A DNA stretch of 51,068 bases from Lachnospiraceae bacterium (GTDB lineage: Bacteria > Bacillota_A > Clostridia > Lachnospirales > Lachnospiraceae). Under the pieces are notes generated by a model. That model was not told where the DNA came from, did not search any database, and was given only the letters and a program-made list of their open reading frames with translations. Shown here piece by piece: positions 43,610 through 51,068 of the stretch. Position numbers and translations under genes: made by a program. Location of the stretch: NCBI GenBank assembly GCA_009911175.1, contig QXWX01000050.1, positions 1 through 51,068 on the forward strand, written 5' to 3'. Position 1 is the stretch's first letter, and each line of letters starts with the position of its first letter.

Positions 43610-45550
43610 ATGAGTTATCCAAAATTATTTGAAAAGGGCAGGATCGGCCATCTGGAATTGAAGAACCGGCTGGTGATGCCTGCCATGGGAACTGGATTTG
43701 CCAGCTCCACGGGGGAGGCTTCGGACGAGATTATCCGTTATTATGCAGACCGGGCAAGGGGAGGCGCCGGGCTGATCATCACGGAGATCACCAGGATTGA
43801 TGAGGAAACCGGGATCGGGACGAGCAATCAGCTTTGTGCCACAGACAGCAAGCATATTCCGCGGCTGGTGCGCCTTGCGGAAGCGGTTCATGCCTATGAT
43901 TCCAAGATTTTTTTACAGCTCCATCATCCGGGAAATGAGACTCCGGGCCGTCTGCTGAAGGGGAAGCAGATCGTATCGGCGTCGGAGGTGGTCTGCGCGA
44001 CCATCGGTGAGAAACCCCGTGCCCTGACCACGGAAGAGGTGGGGGCCATGGCGCAGAAGTTTGTAAAGGGCGCGTACATCGCAATGGCGGCAGGTATTGA
44101 CGGGGTGGAGATCCATGCGGCCCACGGATACCTGGTGAACCAGTTCTTATCACCTCACACCAATAAGCGCACCGACAAATACGGTGGGGATTTCTTCAAC
44201 CGCATGCGGTTCATCACGGAGATCATCAAAGGGATCCAGTTTACCTGCGGACCCAGATTTCCGATCTCTGTCCGGATGGACGGCAATGAGTTTATCCCGG
44301 ACGGACTGACCGAGGAGGAGTGCATCCACATTGCCAGGTATCTGGAAAGCCTGGGGATCACCTGTCTGAATATCAGCTGCGGAACCTACGAATCCGGCGC
44401 TACGGTCATTGAACCGGCCTGCTACGCGGAAGGCTGGAAGAAGCATTTGGCAAAAAATATCAAGGCAAATGTAAAGATCCCGGTGATCGCGGTCAATACC
44501 GTGAAGCATCCGGCATTTGCGGAATCCCTGCTGGAAGAAGGAGTATCCGACTTTGTAGGGATCGGCCGGGGCTTCCTGGCAGACCCGGAATGGGGCAAAA
44601 AGGCGAAGGAAGGAAAAGACGATTCCATCAGGAAATGTATTGGCTGTATGGAATGCTTCCGTATCGCGAATATGGGCCGTCCCATTGAGTGTACCGTGAA
44701 TCCCATCCTGGGCCGGGAGCTGCATTTTGGCGACGGGCAGCTTAAGAAAAACGGAGCGGGCCGTACGGTGGCGGTCGCAGGCGGCGGACCGGCAGGGATG
44801 CAGGCAGCGGCAGTATTGGCAAAACGCGGATTTAAGCCGGTCCTGTTTGAAAAGAGCGGAGTCCTCGGCGGCAGCCTGAACCTGGCGGACAAACCGCCCC
44901 ATAAGAAATTGATCACCGAATTGATCAAAGCCCAGGAGGAAGAGCTGAAGGAGCTGAATGTAGAAATCCGTCTGAATACTGAAGCTACCGTGGAAGCCTG
45001 CAGGGAGATCGGCGCGGTAGGCGTATTCGCTGCAGTGGGCGGCAATCCCATTGTGCCGCAGCTTCCGGGCGTTGAAAAGGCAGTTGGCGCAGAGGACGTG
45101 CTGACCGGCAGGGTCACTCTTTCCGGCAAAAAGGTTGCTGTCATCGGCGGCGGGGTGACCGGGCTTGAGACGGCAGAGTTCTTGAGCGGGGACAATGAGG
45201 TGACCGTGGTGGAAATGTTAAATGCCGTGGGAACGACGCTTTATCCCAGCGTTTCCAAATTAATGCTGAAACGGATCGCGGACAACGGCGGAAAGATCAT
45301 GACTGGCCATGCGTTGAAAGCGATCGGGGACGGAGAGATCAAGCTGAGTATATCCGCGACTGCATTTGACACCAGCATGAAGGCTGATGCGGTGGTGCTG
45401 GCTCTCGGAGTCAGGCCGAACCGGGCTCTGGCGGCTGAGTTTGAGAAGGAATTTGAGCATGTGATCCTGATCGGGGACGCCTCTGCCGGCGGAACCATCC
45501 GGGACGCGATGCATGCGGCGTATGATAAGGCATTTGTATTTCTGGATTGA
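43610..45550 (+). CDS. Old Yellow Enzyme family enoate reductase / 2,4-dienoyl-CoA reductase-like (BaiCD-like)
   Basis: Multidomain flavoprotein of 646 residues: FMN TIM barrel (1-~335; LKNRLVMPAMGTGFASSTGE, GVEIHAAHGYLVNQFLSPHT), a 4Fe-4S site CIGCMEC with a fourth C eleven residues later, and FAD/NAD domains (VAVAGGGPAGMQAA; VAVIGGGVTGLETAE). It reduces C=C bonds conjugated to a carbonyl with NAD(P)H in anaerobes; relatives act on bile acids, cinnamates, steroids and flavonoids. First gene of an operon with two SDRs and a membrane protein. AAGGAG lies ten bases before the start. Confidence 0.88.
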   Translation: MSYPKLFEKGRIGHLELKNRLVMPAMGTGFASSTGEASDEIIRYYADRARGGAGLIITEITRIDEETGIGTSNQLCATDSKHIPRLVRLAEAVHAYDSKIFLQLHHPGNETPGRLLKGKQIVSASEVVCATIGEKPRALTTEEVGAMAQKFVKGAYIAMAAGIDGVEIHAAHGYLVNQFLSPHTNKRTDKYGGDFFNRMRFITEIIKGIQFTCGPRFPISVRMDGNEFIPDGLTEEECIHIARYLESLGITCLNISCGTYESGATVIEPACYAEGWKKHLAKNIKANVKIPVIAVNTVKHPAFAESLLEEGVSDFVGIGRGFLADPEWGKKAKEGKDDSIRKCIGCMECFRIANMGRPIECTVNPILGRELHFGDGQLKKNGAGRTVAVAGGGPAGMQAAAVLAKRGFKPVLFEKSGVLGGSLNLADKPPHKKLITELIKAQEEELKELNVEIRLNTEATVEACREIGAVGVFAAVGGNPIVPQLPGVEKAVGAEDVLTGRVTLSGKKVAVIGGGVTGLETAEFLSGDNEVTVVEMLNAVGTTLYPSVSKLMLKRIADNGGKIMTGHALKAIGDGEIKLSISATAFDTSMKADAVVLALGVRPNRALAAEFEKEFEHVILIGDASAGGTIRDAMHAAYDKAFVFLD

Positions 45551-45678
45551 TCGAAAGTGAAAGATATGGTTTGAGAAAATATAACGGTTCAGAATAGAAG
45601 GCTAAGTCTCTGTGTGCCGTTCTGAGCCGGTGTGAAAAAATCATGGAATTTGGTTACATATAAAAGGAGAATGGAAGG

Positions 45679-46518
45679 ATGAAAGATTTTAAAGATAAGG
45701 TTCTGGTTGTGACCGGCGGAAGCAGCGGCATTGGAAAAGCCATTGCCCGGGAGGGCGCGCTCCGTGGTATGAAAATTGTGATCAACGGGATCACGAAGGA
45801 ACATGTGGAAGCGGCGGAGGCCGAATTAAAAGCGATGGGTGCCGAGGTGGTAAGCCAGCTTGCCGACATCTCCAGACTGGAAAATGTACAGGCATTGTTT
45901 GACCTGGCCATGGAAAAATTCGGGCGTGTGGATATGTTGGTGAACAATGCGGGCGTTGCGGTATCCGGACCAATCTGGGAGATACCTGTACAGGATATCC
46001 ACTGGATCACGGAAGTAAATCTGATGAGCCACCTTTACGGCATGCATATCTTTATCCCGCAGATGATCCGGCAGGGGACGGAGGCTGTGATCGTGAATAC
46101 GGCTTCCACCGCAGGCCTGATGACCTCCGGAAACGCGATCATGTACCATACCACCAAGCATGCGGACCTGGCGGCAAGCGAGAGCTGCTATCTGGCCTTG
46201 AAGCAGAGGGGATTGGAGCGGATCCAGGTGCACTGCCTGGTTCCGGCGTTCGTGCAGACCCTGATCCACAAGTCGGACGACCGCCGTCCGGAGCGCTATG
46301 CCATCAATGACGATCCCTATTACCAGGGGCAGGAGTTCAAGTCCGGATATATCCGCAGCGAGCGCCAGGTGGTTTCCAGCATGCCCATTGACTATGTGGG
46401 TAAATGCGTATTTACCGCGGTGGAGGATCAGAAGTTCTATATCTATACCCATCCGGAGTCCCAGGTGGTAGCCGGGGCACGGGTGCAGAATATGGTAAAC
46501 GGGCTGAATCCGCAGTGA
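45679..46518 (+). CDS. SDR family oxidoreductase
   Basis: Short-chain dehydrogenase of 279 residues with cofactor loop TGGSSGIG, NNAG and catalytic S/Y/K in NTASTAGLMTSGNAIMYHTT (YHTTK). The C-terminal ~60 residues (KSDDRRPERYAINDDPYYQG) are shared with the next SDR and not typical of small SDRs, suggesting a substrate-specific lid. AAAGGAG precedes the ATG. It likely oxidises or reduces a hydroxyl or keto group on the enoate reductase substrate (inferred). Confidence 0.85.
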   Translation: MKDFKDKVLVVTGGSSGIGKAIAREGALRGMKIVINGITKEHVEAAEAELKAMGAEVVSQLADISRLENVQALFDLAMEKFGRVDMLVNNAGVAVSGPIWEIPVQDIHWITEVNLMSHLYGMHIFIPQMIRQGTEAVIVNTASTAGLMTSGNAIMYHTTKHADLAASESCYLALKQRGLERIQVHCLVPAFVQTLIHKSDDRRPERYAINDDPYYQGQEFKSGYIRSERQVVSSMPIDYVGKCVFTAVEDQKFYIYTHPESQVVAGARVQNMVNGLNPQ

Positions 46519-46571
46519 ACGGAATGACAGGCGGATCAGACCGCAGTGAACGGAATAACAGGCGGTTCGGA
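46510..46571 (+). repeat. 31-bp tandem duplication at the end of the SDR gene
   Basis: Two head-to-tail copies starting CCGCAGTGAACGGAAT (46510-46540, 46541-46571), differing at a few positions. The first copy contains the SDR stop codon, so the duplication lengthened the intergenic gap without changing the protein. Confidence 0.7.
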
Positions 46572-46619
46572 TCCGTCTTCAATGGAATGGTAAATGGGCC
46601 GAAAAAGGAGGTTAGTACG

Positions 46620-47480
46620 ATGATCAAGGATTATAAAGATAAAAAAGTGGTAGTGACCGGTGCCGCAAACGGGATCGGACGGGAGCTGGCGCTGGGCTGC
46701 GCGAAGCGGGGCGCTGACGTGCTGGCGGTGGATATCCACGGGGACGAGGCGGATGCCGTGGCTGCGGAGATCAAAGCGCTTGGCCGTGAGGGGATCGCGC
46801 TGCAGGCGGATGTCTCCCTTCCAGAGGAATGCCAGAAAATATTTGACCGCGCGATGGAGGCTTTCGGCCGCTGCGATATGCTGATCAATAACGCAGGCGT
46901 CAGCACAGGCGCCGACGTGTGGGATATCAAGGAGGACGATATCAAGTGGGTGACCGAGGTAAATGTATATTCCCACTGGTATATGATGAAACGCTTTGTG
47001 CCCCAGATGAGAAAACAGGGAACCCACTGCCAGATCTTAAATGTATGCTCCATTGCAGGGCTGATCACACTGGGCTCCGCGCCGGCATATTTCAGCACCA
47101 AGCATGCGGCGGTGGCACTGTCGGAGGTAGTTTACAAATCTCTGAGGGCAGCAGGCGATGATATCGACGTGTCCGTATTCTGTCCGGGCTTCGTGCAGAC
47201 GGAAATGCATCTGACAGACCGGCACCGCCCGGCACGTTACGCTATCGACCCGGAAGACCCGTACTACAATTCCGAGGCTTACCGGAAATTCATCGCCTAC
47301 AACAAGCAGATCCTGGATAACGGGGCGCCGCTGATCCCGACGATTGAAAAGGTATTCGAAGAGCTTGAAAATGATCAGTTCTTTATCCTGACCCATGATC
47401 AGTATGATCGTTTGCTGCGTGAACAGGGTGTATACCAGGCCGATATGGTGCGGCCCATTGACCCGTCGCTTTTGAAATGA
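46620..47480 (+). CDS. SDR family oxidoreductase, paralogue of the preceding gene
   Basis: Protein of 286 residues with TGAANGIG, NNAG, and catalytic S/Y/K in NVCSIAGLITLGSAPAYFST (YFSTK). It shares with the preceding SDR the extended tail (DRHRPARYAIDPEDPYYNSE), so the two look like an in-operon duplication that may act on opposite faces or successive positions of one substrate (inferred). AAAAAGGAGG precedes the ATG at 46620; the longer frame from 46404 lies inside the other SDR. Confidence 0.87.
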   Translation: MIKDYKDKKVVVTGAANGIGRELALGCAKRGADVLAVDIHGDEADAVAAEIKALGREGIALQADVSLPEECQKIFDRAMEAFGRCDMLINNAGVSTGADVWDIKEDDIKWVTEVNVYSHWYMMKRFVPQMRKQGTHCQILNVCSIAGLITLGSAPAYFSTKHAAVALSEVVYKSLRAAGDDIDVSVFCPGFVQTEMHLTDRHRPARYAIDPEDPYYNSEAYRKFIAYNKQILDNGAPLIPTIEKVFEELENDQFFILTHDQYDRLLREQGVYQADMVRPIDPSLLK

Positions 47481-47494
47481 AAGGAAAGAGAGTT

Positions 47495-48197
47495 ATGGAA
47501 GAGACTCAGAAAAAATTTCCACCTGTACGGTTGGATGCTCTAAAGAGCCTCCAACCTACTCATCCATTCGCAAAAACCGTGCTGACGCACTCTTACGTCT
47601 GCTAACGCAGCCGTTTTTTGCTCATTCAAGAGTAGGTTGCTAATCCATAATCTCAGTTTTATTGCAATGAATTGCATAAAACTGAGATTATGGATTGCAA
47701 CCGTACAGGTGGAAAAATTTTTGCTGTATTTTCGGCTTTCCCTGCTTGTGTGGATCCTGATCGCAAATGCATTTCTCCATTTGATCCATTTTGAATACAG
47801 CTGGCTGATCTTCATCAGCAATATCATGCTGTTTACCATGGAGGGGGATGTAAAAGACCGCTTTATTTCCGTGGAGGTGGGCGGCTTTGTAGGGCTGGTT
47901 CTGACGGTGCTCACGCTGCTGGCTGTCACGGCTTTGACCCCGGTCCTGGGGGATCTGCTTGGTTTCTTGATCCCGCTGGCAGCAGTATTGTTCGTACTGA
48001 TCGTGATCCACCCGTATGCGCCGAAGATCCTGAACAACGTGGGATTCGCGTATCTCACCTGCGCCTGCATCGATACGGAAGCATTTGCATCGCATATCGG
48101 GCTGTTCCTCGGCACGTTTGTGGCCGGAAGCCTGATCTTCAACGGAGGATGTCTGCTGATCATGAGTATGGTGAAGAAAGTGGTATTTCAGAAATAG
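47495..48197 (+). pseudogene. Integral membrane protein gene interrupted in codon 8 by a MITE
   Basis: ATG 47495 (after AAGGAAAGAG) reads MEETQKKF, then runs into the MITE at 47519-47712 and meets a stop there. After the element the frame resumes as LLYFRLSLLVWILIANAFLH to 48197. Removing the element and one AAAAATTT copy restores one 166-residue frame with four to five membrane spans. A loosely DUF1097-like fold is possible; family not certain. A frame from an internal ATG in the element (47637 or later) could give a chimeric protein, but no ribosome site is seen. It is the fourth gene of the enoate reductase operon. Confidence 0.8.
47519..47712. mobile_element. 194-bp MITE with 15-bp terminal inverted repeats and 8-bp target duplication
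   Basis: CCACCTGTACGGTTG (47519-47533) and its exact complement CAACCGTACAGGTGG (47698-47712) bound the element; AAAAATTT is duplicated at 47511-47518 and 47713-47720. Internally, CAACCTACTC pairs with GAGTAGGTTG, and AATCCATAATCTCAGTTTTA pairs with TAAAACTGAGATTATGGATT, so the whole can fold as a multi-branched structure. It has no coding capacity. A shorter relative is at 20151-20254, with solo ends at 9184 and 48222. Confidence 0.88.
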
Positions 48198-48221
48198 ATT
48201 AGAAATAACCTGGAAAGTTTT

Positions 48222-48240
48222 CCACCTGTATGGTTGCAAT
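48222..48240. repeat. Solo end of the CCACCTGTACGGTTG MITE family
   Basis: CCACCTGTATGGTTGCAAT matches the complement of the right end of the MITE at 47519-47712 at 18 of 19 positions, 24 bases after the interrupted gene. No partner end was found. Confidence 0.5.
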
Positions 48241-48811
48241 TTTTTAACAGCTTTTTTCTGCTATAGTTTTGTGGCAGGAGAAGGCTGTTGCTTTAGGCGC
48301 AGTCACCTCCTGCCTGCGCACCGCGCATTCGTTCGAGCGCAGATTGGTGGACGGCATTCTATATTGCTTTAACGGTATTTTACCTTCCAATACGAACAGT
48401 AACGTAGCACAGTTACAGTTCACTCCTCAGCCAATCACCGAACGGATTGGCCGAGAGGAATTAAAGGGCACGTCCAGTCGGGGTGTGACCTGTCACAGTG
48501 AGAATGCGCAGGAACGGTTTTTCTGTATTTTGGGGATTGTACATCTTCCTGGGCTGTGTTATACTCTACAGGAAGAATTCGAAAAGATATTCATCTTTTT
48601 TATTCTTGCCGGCGTATCACCGGATTACTCAACAACATGTTTTAGGCGGGCTTTATGGCTGCAATCTTGTTATAAAAAATGCATAGATGTCATTTTCTGA
48701 TGGAATTTTGCTTTCTTGAACGGATATTTCATGTTATGATTATCTTATTCTAATGGAAATGAAACATAGTAAACCTGATCCTATCTTGTTGTTACAGGCT
48801 GTATCCTGATC
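48241..48811. other. Intergenic stretch with repeats and no supported gene
   Basis: About 570 bases. It holds a degenerate copy of the TTACAG-type hairpin repeat (about 48464-48498, GGGCACGTCC..GTGTGACCTGT), an inverted pair GCCAATC/GATTGGC at 48430-48451 and open frames at 48269 and 48498 without convincing start signals. I see no RNA gene I can name. Confidence 0.4.
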
Positions 48812-48976
48812 ATGTGTATCTTGTTTATTATGCTTTATACATGGGACATATCCGGCTCGGATAAGGCCGAAAAGTGTTCATGGCAAAAGATTCTTCCGGA
48901 TTCTGACAGAATGCATTTCGCTGATATGCAGACAGCCGAAAAGCTTTGCGGAAGAGAGGAGAATCTGAATGAATGA
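48812..48976 (+). CDS. Possible small ORF overlapping the nuclease gene
   Basis: A 54-codon frame (MCILFIMLYTWDISGSDKAE, ending CGREENLNE) stops at 48974-48976, overlapping the Rpn-type start by 8 bases as in coupled genes. The N-terminus is hydrophobic, the rest polar. No good ribosome site precedes it, so it may be the tail of a lost gene rather than a functional peptide. Confidence 0.3.
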   Translation: MCILFIMLYTWDISGSDKAEKCSWQKILPDSDRMHFADMQTAEKLCGREENLNE

Positions 48977-49979
48977 AACAATGAAAACAACGCAAACAAA
49001 GAAGACAATCCCAACAACGAACAATGACTTTATCATGCGTCCGACGGTAGATGTATGCTTCGCTAGCCTGATGGAAAACACAAAGGTGAGAAAGGGGTTC
49101 TGCGCGGCTATCCTGCGGGTTTCCCCCGACAAGATCAAAGATACGGAGCTGCTGCCGACCCATCTGCACCGGGACTACGCGGATGATAAGCTCGGGATTC
49201 TGGATGTGCGGGTTCGGCTGCTGGACGGTCTGCAGATCAACATGGAAATGCAGGTGAAGTATTTTGAATTTTGGGATGAGCGGGCGCTTTTCTACCTTTG
49301 TAAAATGTTTGCGGAACAGCTCAGGACTGGAGATTCCTATGAAAAATTGAAGAAATGTATCCATGTCAGTATCCTGGACTTTATTCATTTTCCGGAAGAT
49401 ACGGACTGCTATCGGACGATTGAGCTTCTGAACAGAAAGACGAATGCGCTTTACAGTGACAAGCTGGAATTACAGATCCTGGAGCTGAAAAAGCTGCCGA
49501 AGGAGATAAAGACAGGAGAAGACATCGTCAATTGGATGCGTTTTTTGAAAGGAAAGAGCAAGGAGGATTTTGAACGTATGGCAAACACGAGCGAATATCT
49601 GGGAGAGGCGTACGAGGCGCTGCAGAAGTTAAGTGCGGACGAGATCAAACGCCTGGAATATGAAGAGCGGGAAAAGGCACTGAAAGACTATAATACATTT
49701 GTCATCGGTGCGCAGAGACGGGCAGAGGAACGCGGAAGAAAGATCGGTGAAAAACGTGGCGAGAAACGTGGAGAGAAACGTGGCGAGAAACGCGGCGAGA
49801 AACGTGGCGAGAAACGTGGAGAGAAACGTGGTGAGAAACGCGGTAAAGAAACTGGAAGAAAGGAAGGAATCGCTTTGGCAAAGAGTGTGTTCAGACTGCA
49901 TGCTCAGGGAAAGCCGGAGAAGGAAATTGCGGTGAAATGCGGTATCACGGAAGAGGAGGTACGGGAGATTCTGGAATAG
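48969..49979 (+). CDS. Rpn family recombination-promoting nuclease / PD-(D/E)XK nuclease family transposase
   Basis: Protein of 336 residues. The nuclease core reads FASLMENTKVRKGF, then KLGILDVRVRLLDGLQINME with the continuing MQ, giving the D..E-x-Q active site of the PD-(D/E)XK superfamily. After ~residue 255 a run of eight GEKR units and a basic region lead to a helix-turn-helix-like end (GKPEKEIAVKCGITEEEVRE). Related Rpn proteins are DNA endonucleases that promote RecA-independent recombination. GAGGAGAATCTGA precedes the ATG. A remnant of the same family is at 25026. Confidence 0.85.
   Translation: MNETMKTTQTKKTIPTTNNDFIMRPTVDVCFASLMENTKVRKGFCAAILRVSPDKIKDTELLPTHLHRDYADDKLGILDVRVRLLDGLQINMEMQVKYFEFWDERALFYLCKMFAEQLRTGDSYEKLKKCIHVSILDFIHFPEDTDCYRTIELLNRKTNALYSDKLELQILELKKLPKEIKTGEDIVNWMRFLKGKSKEDFERMANTSEYLGEAYEALQKLSADEIKRLEYEEREKALKDYNTFVIGAQRRAEERGRKIGEKRGEKRGEKRGEKRGEKRGEKRGEKRGEKRGKETGRKEGIALAKSVFRLHAQGKPEKEIAVKCGITEEEVREILE
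49746..49841 (+). repeat. Eight 12-bp tandem repeats encoding GEKR
   Basis: Eight units of GGCGAGAAACGT and variants encode (GEKR)8 inside the Rpn-type gene. Third-position differences between units show the array is not brand-new. Length changes by slippage would stay in frame. Confidence 0.9.
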
Positions 49980-50069
49980 CATCGTTTTGCTGCAATTCCC
50001 AAGATGTCCCACCTATCTTATTCCAAAAGAAAATGGAAAAGGACATCCGGGGAGGATTGAACAATCCTG

Positions 50070-50843
50070 CTATAGCATCATGCAATCCCGCAGTTCTGCT
50101 TCTATCTCTGCAAACTGTGTCTGACTGACACGGATTTTTCCGTGGACGAGGGAAATGTACCCTTCATCGCACAGCTGCGCCGCCACCCGGTTGACGGTCC
50201 GGACGGAGCAGCCCATCCGCGCCGCGATCGTACCGCGGGTATCCCGGATCTTATACTCAAAGGGCGTTCCGCTCTGCATTGCCCCGCAGGGCGGACAGTC
50301 TTTGCCCGACGTGCCGCAGTCTTCCGGCATATGGGCAAGGGAACATTCATGATATAAAAGCTGCAGCAGCCGGGTCCTGTTGTCGAGAAAAAAGTTCTTT
50401 CGGTCGGAACGGGTCTGCGTCATCCATTGCGTGACCAGCATCTGAATGCGGATAAAAAGGGCGTGGGCATCCTCTTTGATCCATGCCAGATAAGCCTTGG
50501 CGGGAATCATAACGCATAAGGAGCGCTCCAATGTGGTAAGGGTAATGAACCTGGCTGAAGCCTGGGAAAATAATTCAAAATCCCCGATGATCTCAATAGC
50601 GGAAATTTCCGCAAATCGGAACTCTGTATCGGAAGCCTGTTCCTCAATACCCTGGAGCCGCCCATTCAACAAGATATAAATGTGGGAGCAGGAGTCGTCT
50701 GTACTCATCAGCGTCACATTTGCAGGATAAGATTTCAGCATCAGATTGGAAAGAAAGGAATCCGGACAATGCAGAAAAAAATCCTGCAGAAAAGCGAGCT
50801 GCTCCTGATTTAGTTTTTTTGTAAAGCTGTCGGAAAGCTTCAT
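50070..50843 (-). CDS. Crp/Fnr family transcriptional regulator with cysteine-rich insert
   Basis: Regulator of 257 residues: N-terminal cyclic-nucleotide-binding-like barrel (HIYILLNGRLQGIEEQASDT), long dimer helix and C-terminal winged helix (GTIAARMGCSVRTVNRVAAQ). Between helix and HTH lies CGTSGKDCPPC, unusual for the family and possibly metal or redox sensitive. Start 50843 is chosen for GGAGGG eight bases upstream; the frame reaching 50996 includes an AT-rich promoter region. It differs clearly from the Crp/Fnr protein at 33139. Confidence 0.82.
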   Translation of the reverse strand: MKLSDSFTKKLNQEQLAFLQDFFLHCPDSFLSNLMLKSYPANVTLMSTDDSCSHIYILLNGRLQGIEEQASDTEFRFAEISAIEIIGDFELFSQASARFITLTTLERSLCVMIPAKAYLAWIKEDAHALFIRIQMLVTQWMTQTRSDRKNFFLDNRTRLLQLLYHECSLAHMPEDCGTSGKDCPPCGAMQSGTPFEYKIRDTRGTIAARMGCSVRTVNRVAAQLCDEGYISLVHGKIRVSQTQFAEIEAELRDCMML

Positions 50844-51068
50844 AACCCAATCCCTCCTGACCCGGACAAGCCGGAACCAAACTTTTGCCAAAATGCGCAA
50901 GACTTCGTTGTTAATTGCCTGATTGAAACGACTGCAATCAGTGTATGATAATATGAATAAAATAGCAAGAGAGATTTGAGAGTATATATAACCCAAAACC
51001 CGGGAAAAGGAGACTCGAAACGTTTGATTTCGGTTAGAGTCGGGTCATAAAGACACCACAAATACTGT

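Noticed and set aside
44150..45195. Two ~250-codon minus-strand frames opposite the enoate reductase
   Set aside because: Shadows of a well-supported flavoenzyme; no start signals or recognisable domains.
48498..48686. 62-codon frame with a hydrophobic segment
   Set aside because: Starts inside a degenerate hairpin repeat without ribosome site; second half reads like non-coding sequence.
48269..48700. 143-codon frame in the last large intergenic region
   Set aside because: No ribosome site, mixed composition and overlaps repeat-like hairpins; not supportable as a gene.
49746..49841. Possible CRISPR array
   Set aside because: Repeats are 12 bp without spacers and lie in frame inside a coding gene. 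No CRISPR array or cas gene is seen anywhere in the window.
1..51068. tRNA or rRNA genes, prophage modules
   Set aside because: No cloverleaf with conserved GGTTCGA/TTCG arm context, no rRNA core sequence and no phage structural or integrase genes were found.

Overview
The window looks like a chromosomal segment from a gut Lachnospiraceae-type Firmicute (low-to-mid GC Clostridia). The basis is strong AGGAGG-type ribosome sites, sigma-A promoters with 17-base spacers, and typical families: ECF sigma/DUF4179 pairs, BlaI/M56 pairs, Rpn/PD-(D/E)XK nucleases, a J-domain/Hsp70 pair with an HPE motif, an SPKTG-type wall-anchor signal, and families known from C-glycoside-cleaving gut bacteria. No genus can be assigned from sequence reading alone.

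Layout. 1-4.8 kb: the 3' end of a group II intron lies just upstream of a maltodextrin-type sugar uptake operon (two permeases and a GH13 neopullulanase-like enzyme), followed by a convergent LacI regulator. 4.9-9.4 kb is a decayed zone: a 195-bp palindromic MITE inserted in the start codon of a wrecked Old Yellow Enzyme gene, a wall-anchored beta-helix surface protein, and a TetR regulator that has lost its DNA-reading helices, followed by an SDR. 10.3-14.3 kb: a membrane-anchored J-domain protein overlapping an Hsp70. 14.5-20.1 kb: a two-component system and an ABC exporter, each preceded by a terminator-like leader hairpin, with the remains of an Abi-type gene between them. 20.2-22.0 kb: an ECF sigma factor and a DUF4179 membrane protein.

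22.3-24.9 kb holds the most notable catabolic module: an oxidoreductase, a small subunit and a TIM-barrel protein matching the DgpA/DgpB/DgpC architecture for cleaving C-glycosides such as puerarin. 25.0-29.5 kb: a BlaI/M56 unit with clear operators and broken neighbours. 29.6-33.1 kb: an operon of ADP-ribosylglycohydrolase, PfkB kinase, PnuC transporter and GntR regulator behind a perfect sigma-A promoter, suggesting salvage of a ribosylated compound. 33.1-34.9 kb: a Crp/Fnr regulator and an isolated flagellin with a sigma-28-type promoter. 35.1-38.7 kb: a DUF3100 membrane protein, a second membrane protein, an amidohydrolase and a TSUP exporter. 39.2-41.6 kb: a dead IS1182-type transposase fused to a truncated DUF433 gene, then a threonine aldolase. 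41.8-48.2 kb: a PucR regulator divergent from an enoate-reductase/SDR/SDR/membrane-protein operon whose last gene was cut in codon 8 by a 194-bp MITE; the 8-bp target duplication and the original reading frame can be reconstructed. 48.2-51 kb: an intergenic stretch, an Rpn-family nuclease with a tandem GEKR tail, and a second Crp/Fnr regulator with a cysteine-rich insert.

Overall this is an accessory catabolic region: substrate-specific uptake and redox modules, each with a local regulator, interspersed with small non-autonomous elements, hairpin repeats and eroded genes. At least two MITE families, both with 8-bp target duplications, have shaped it.
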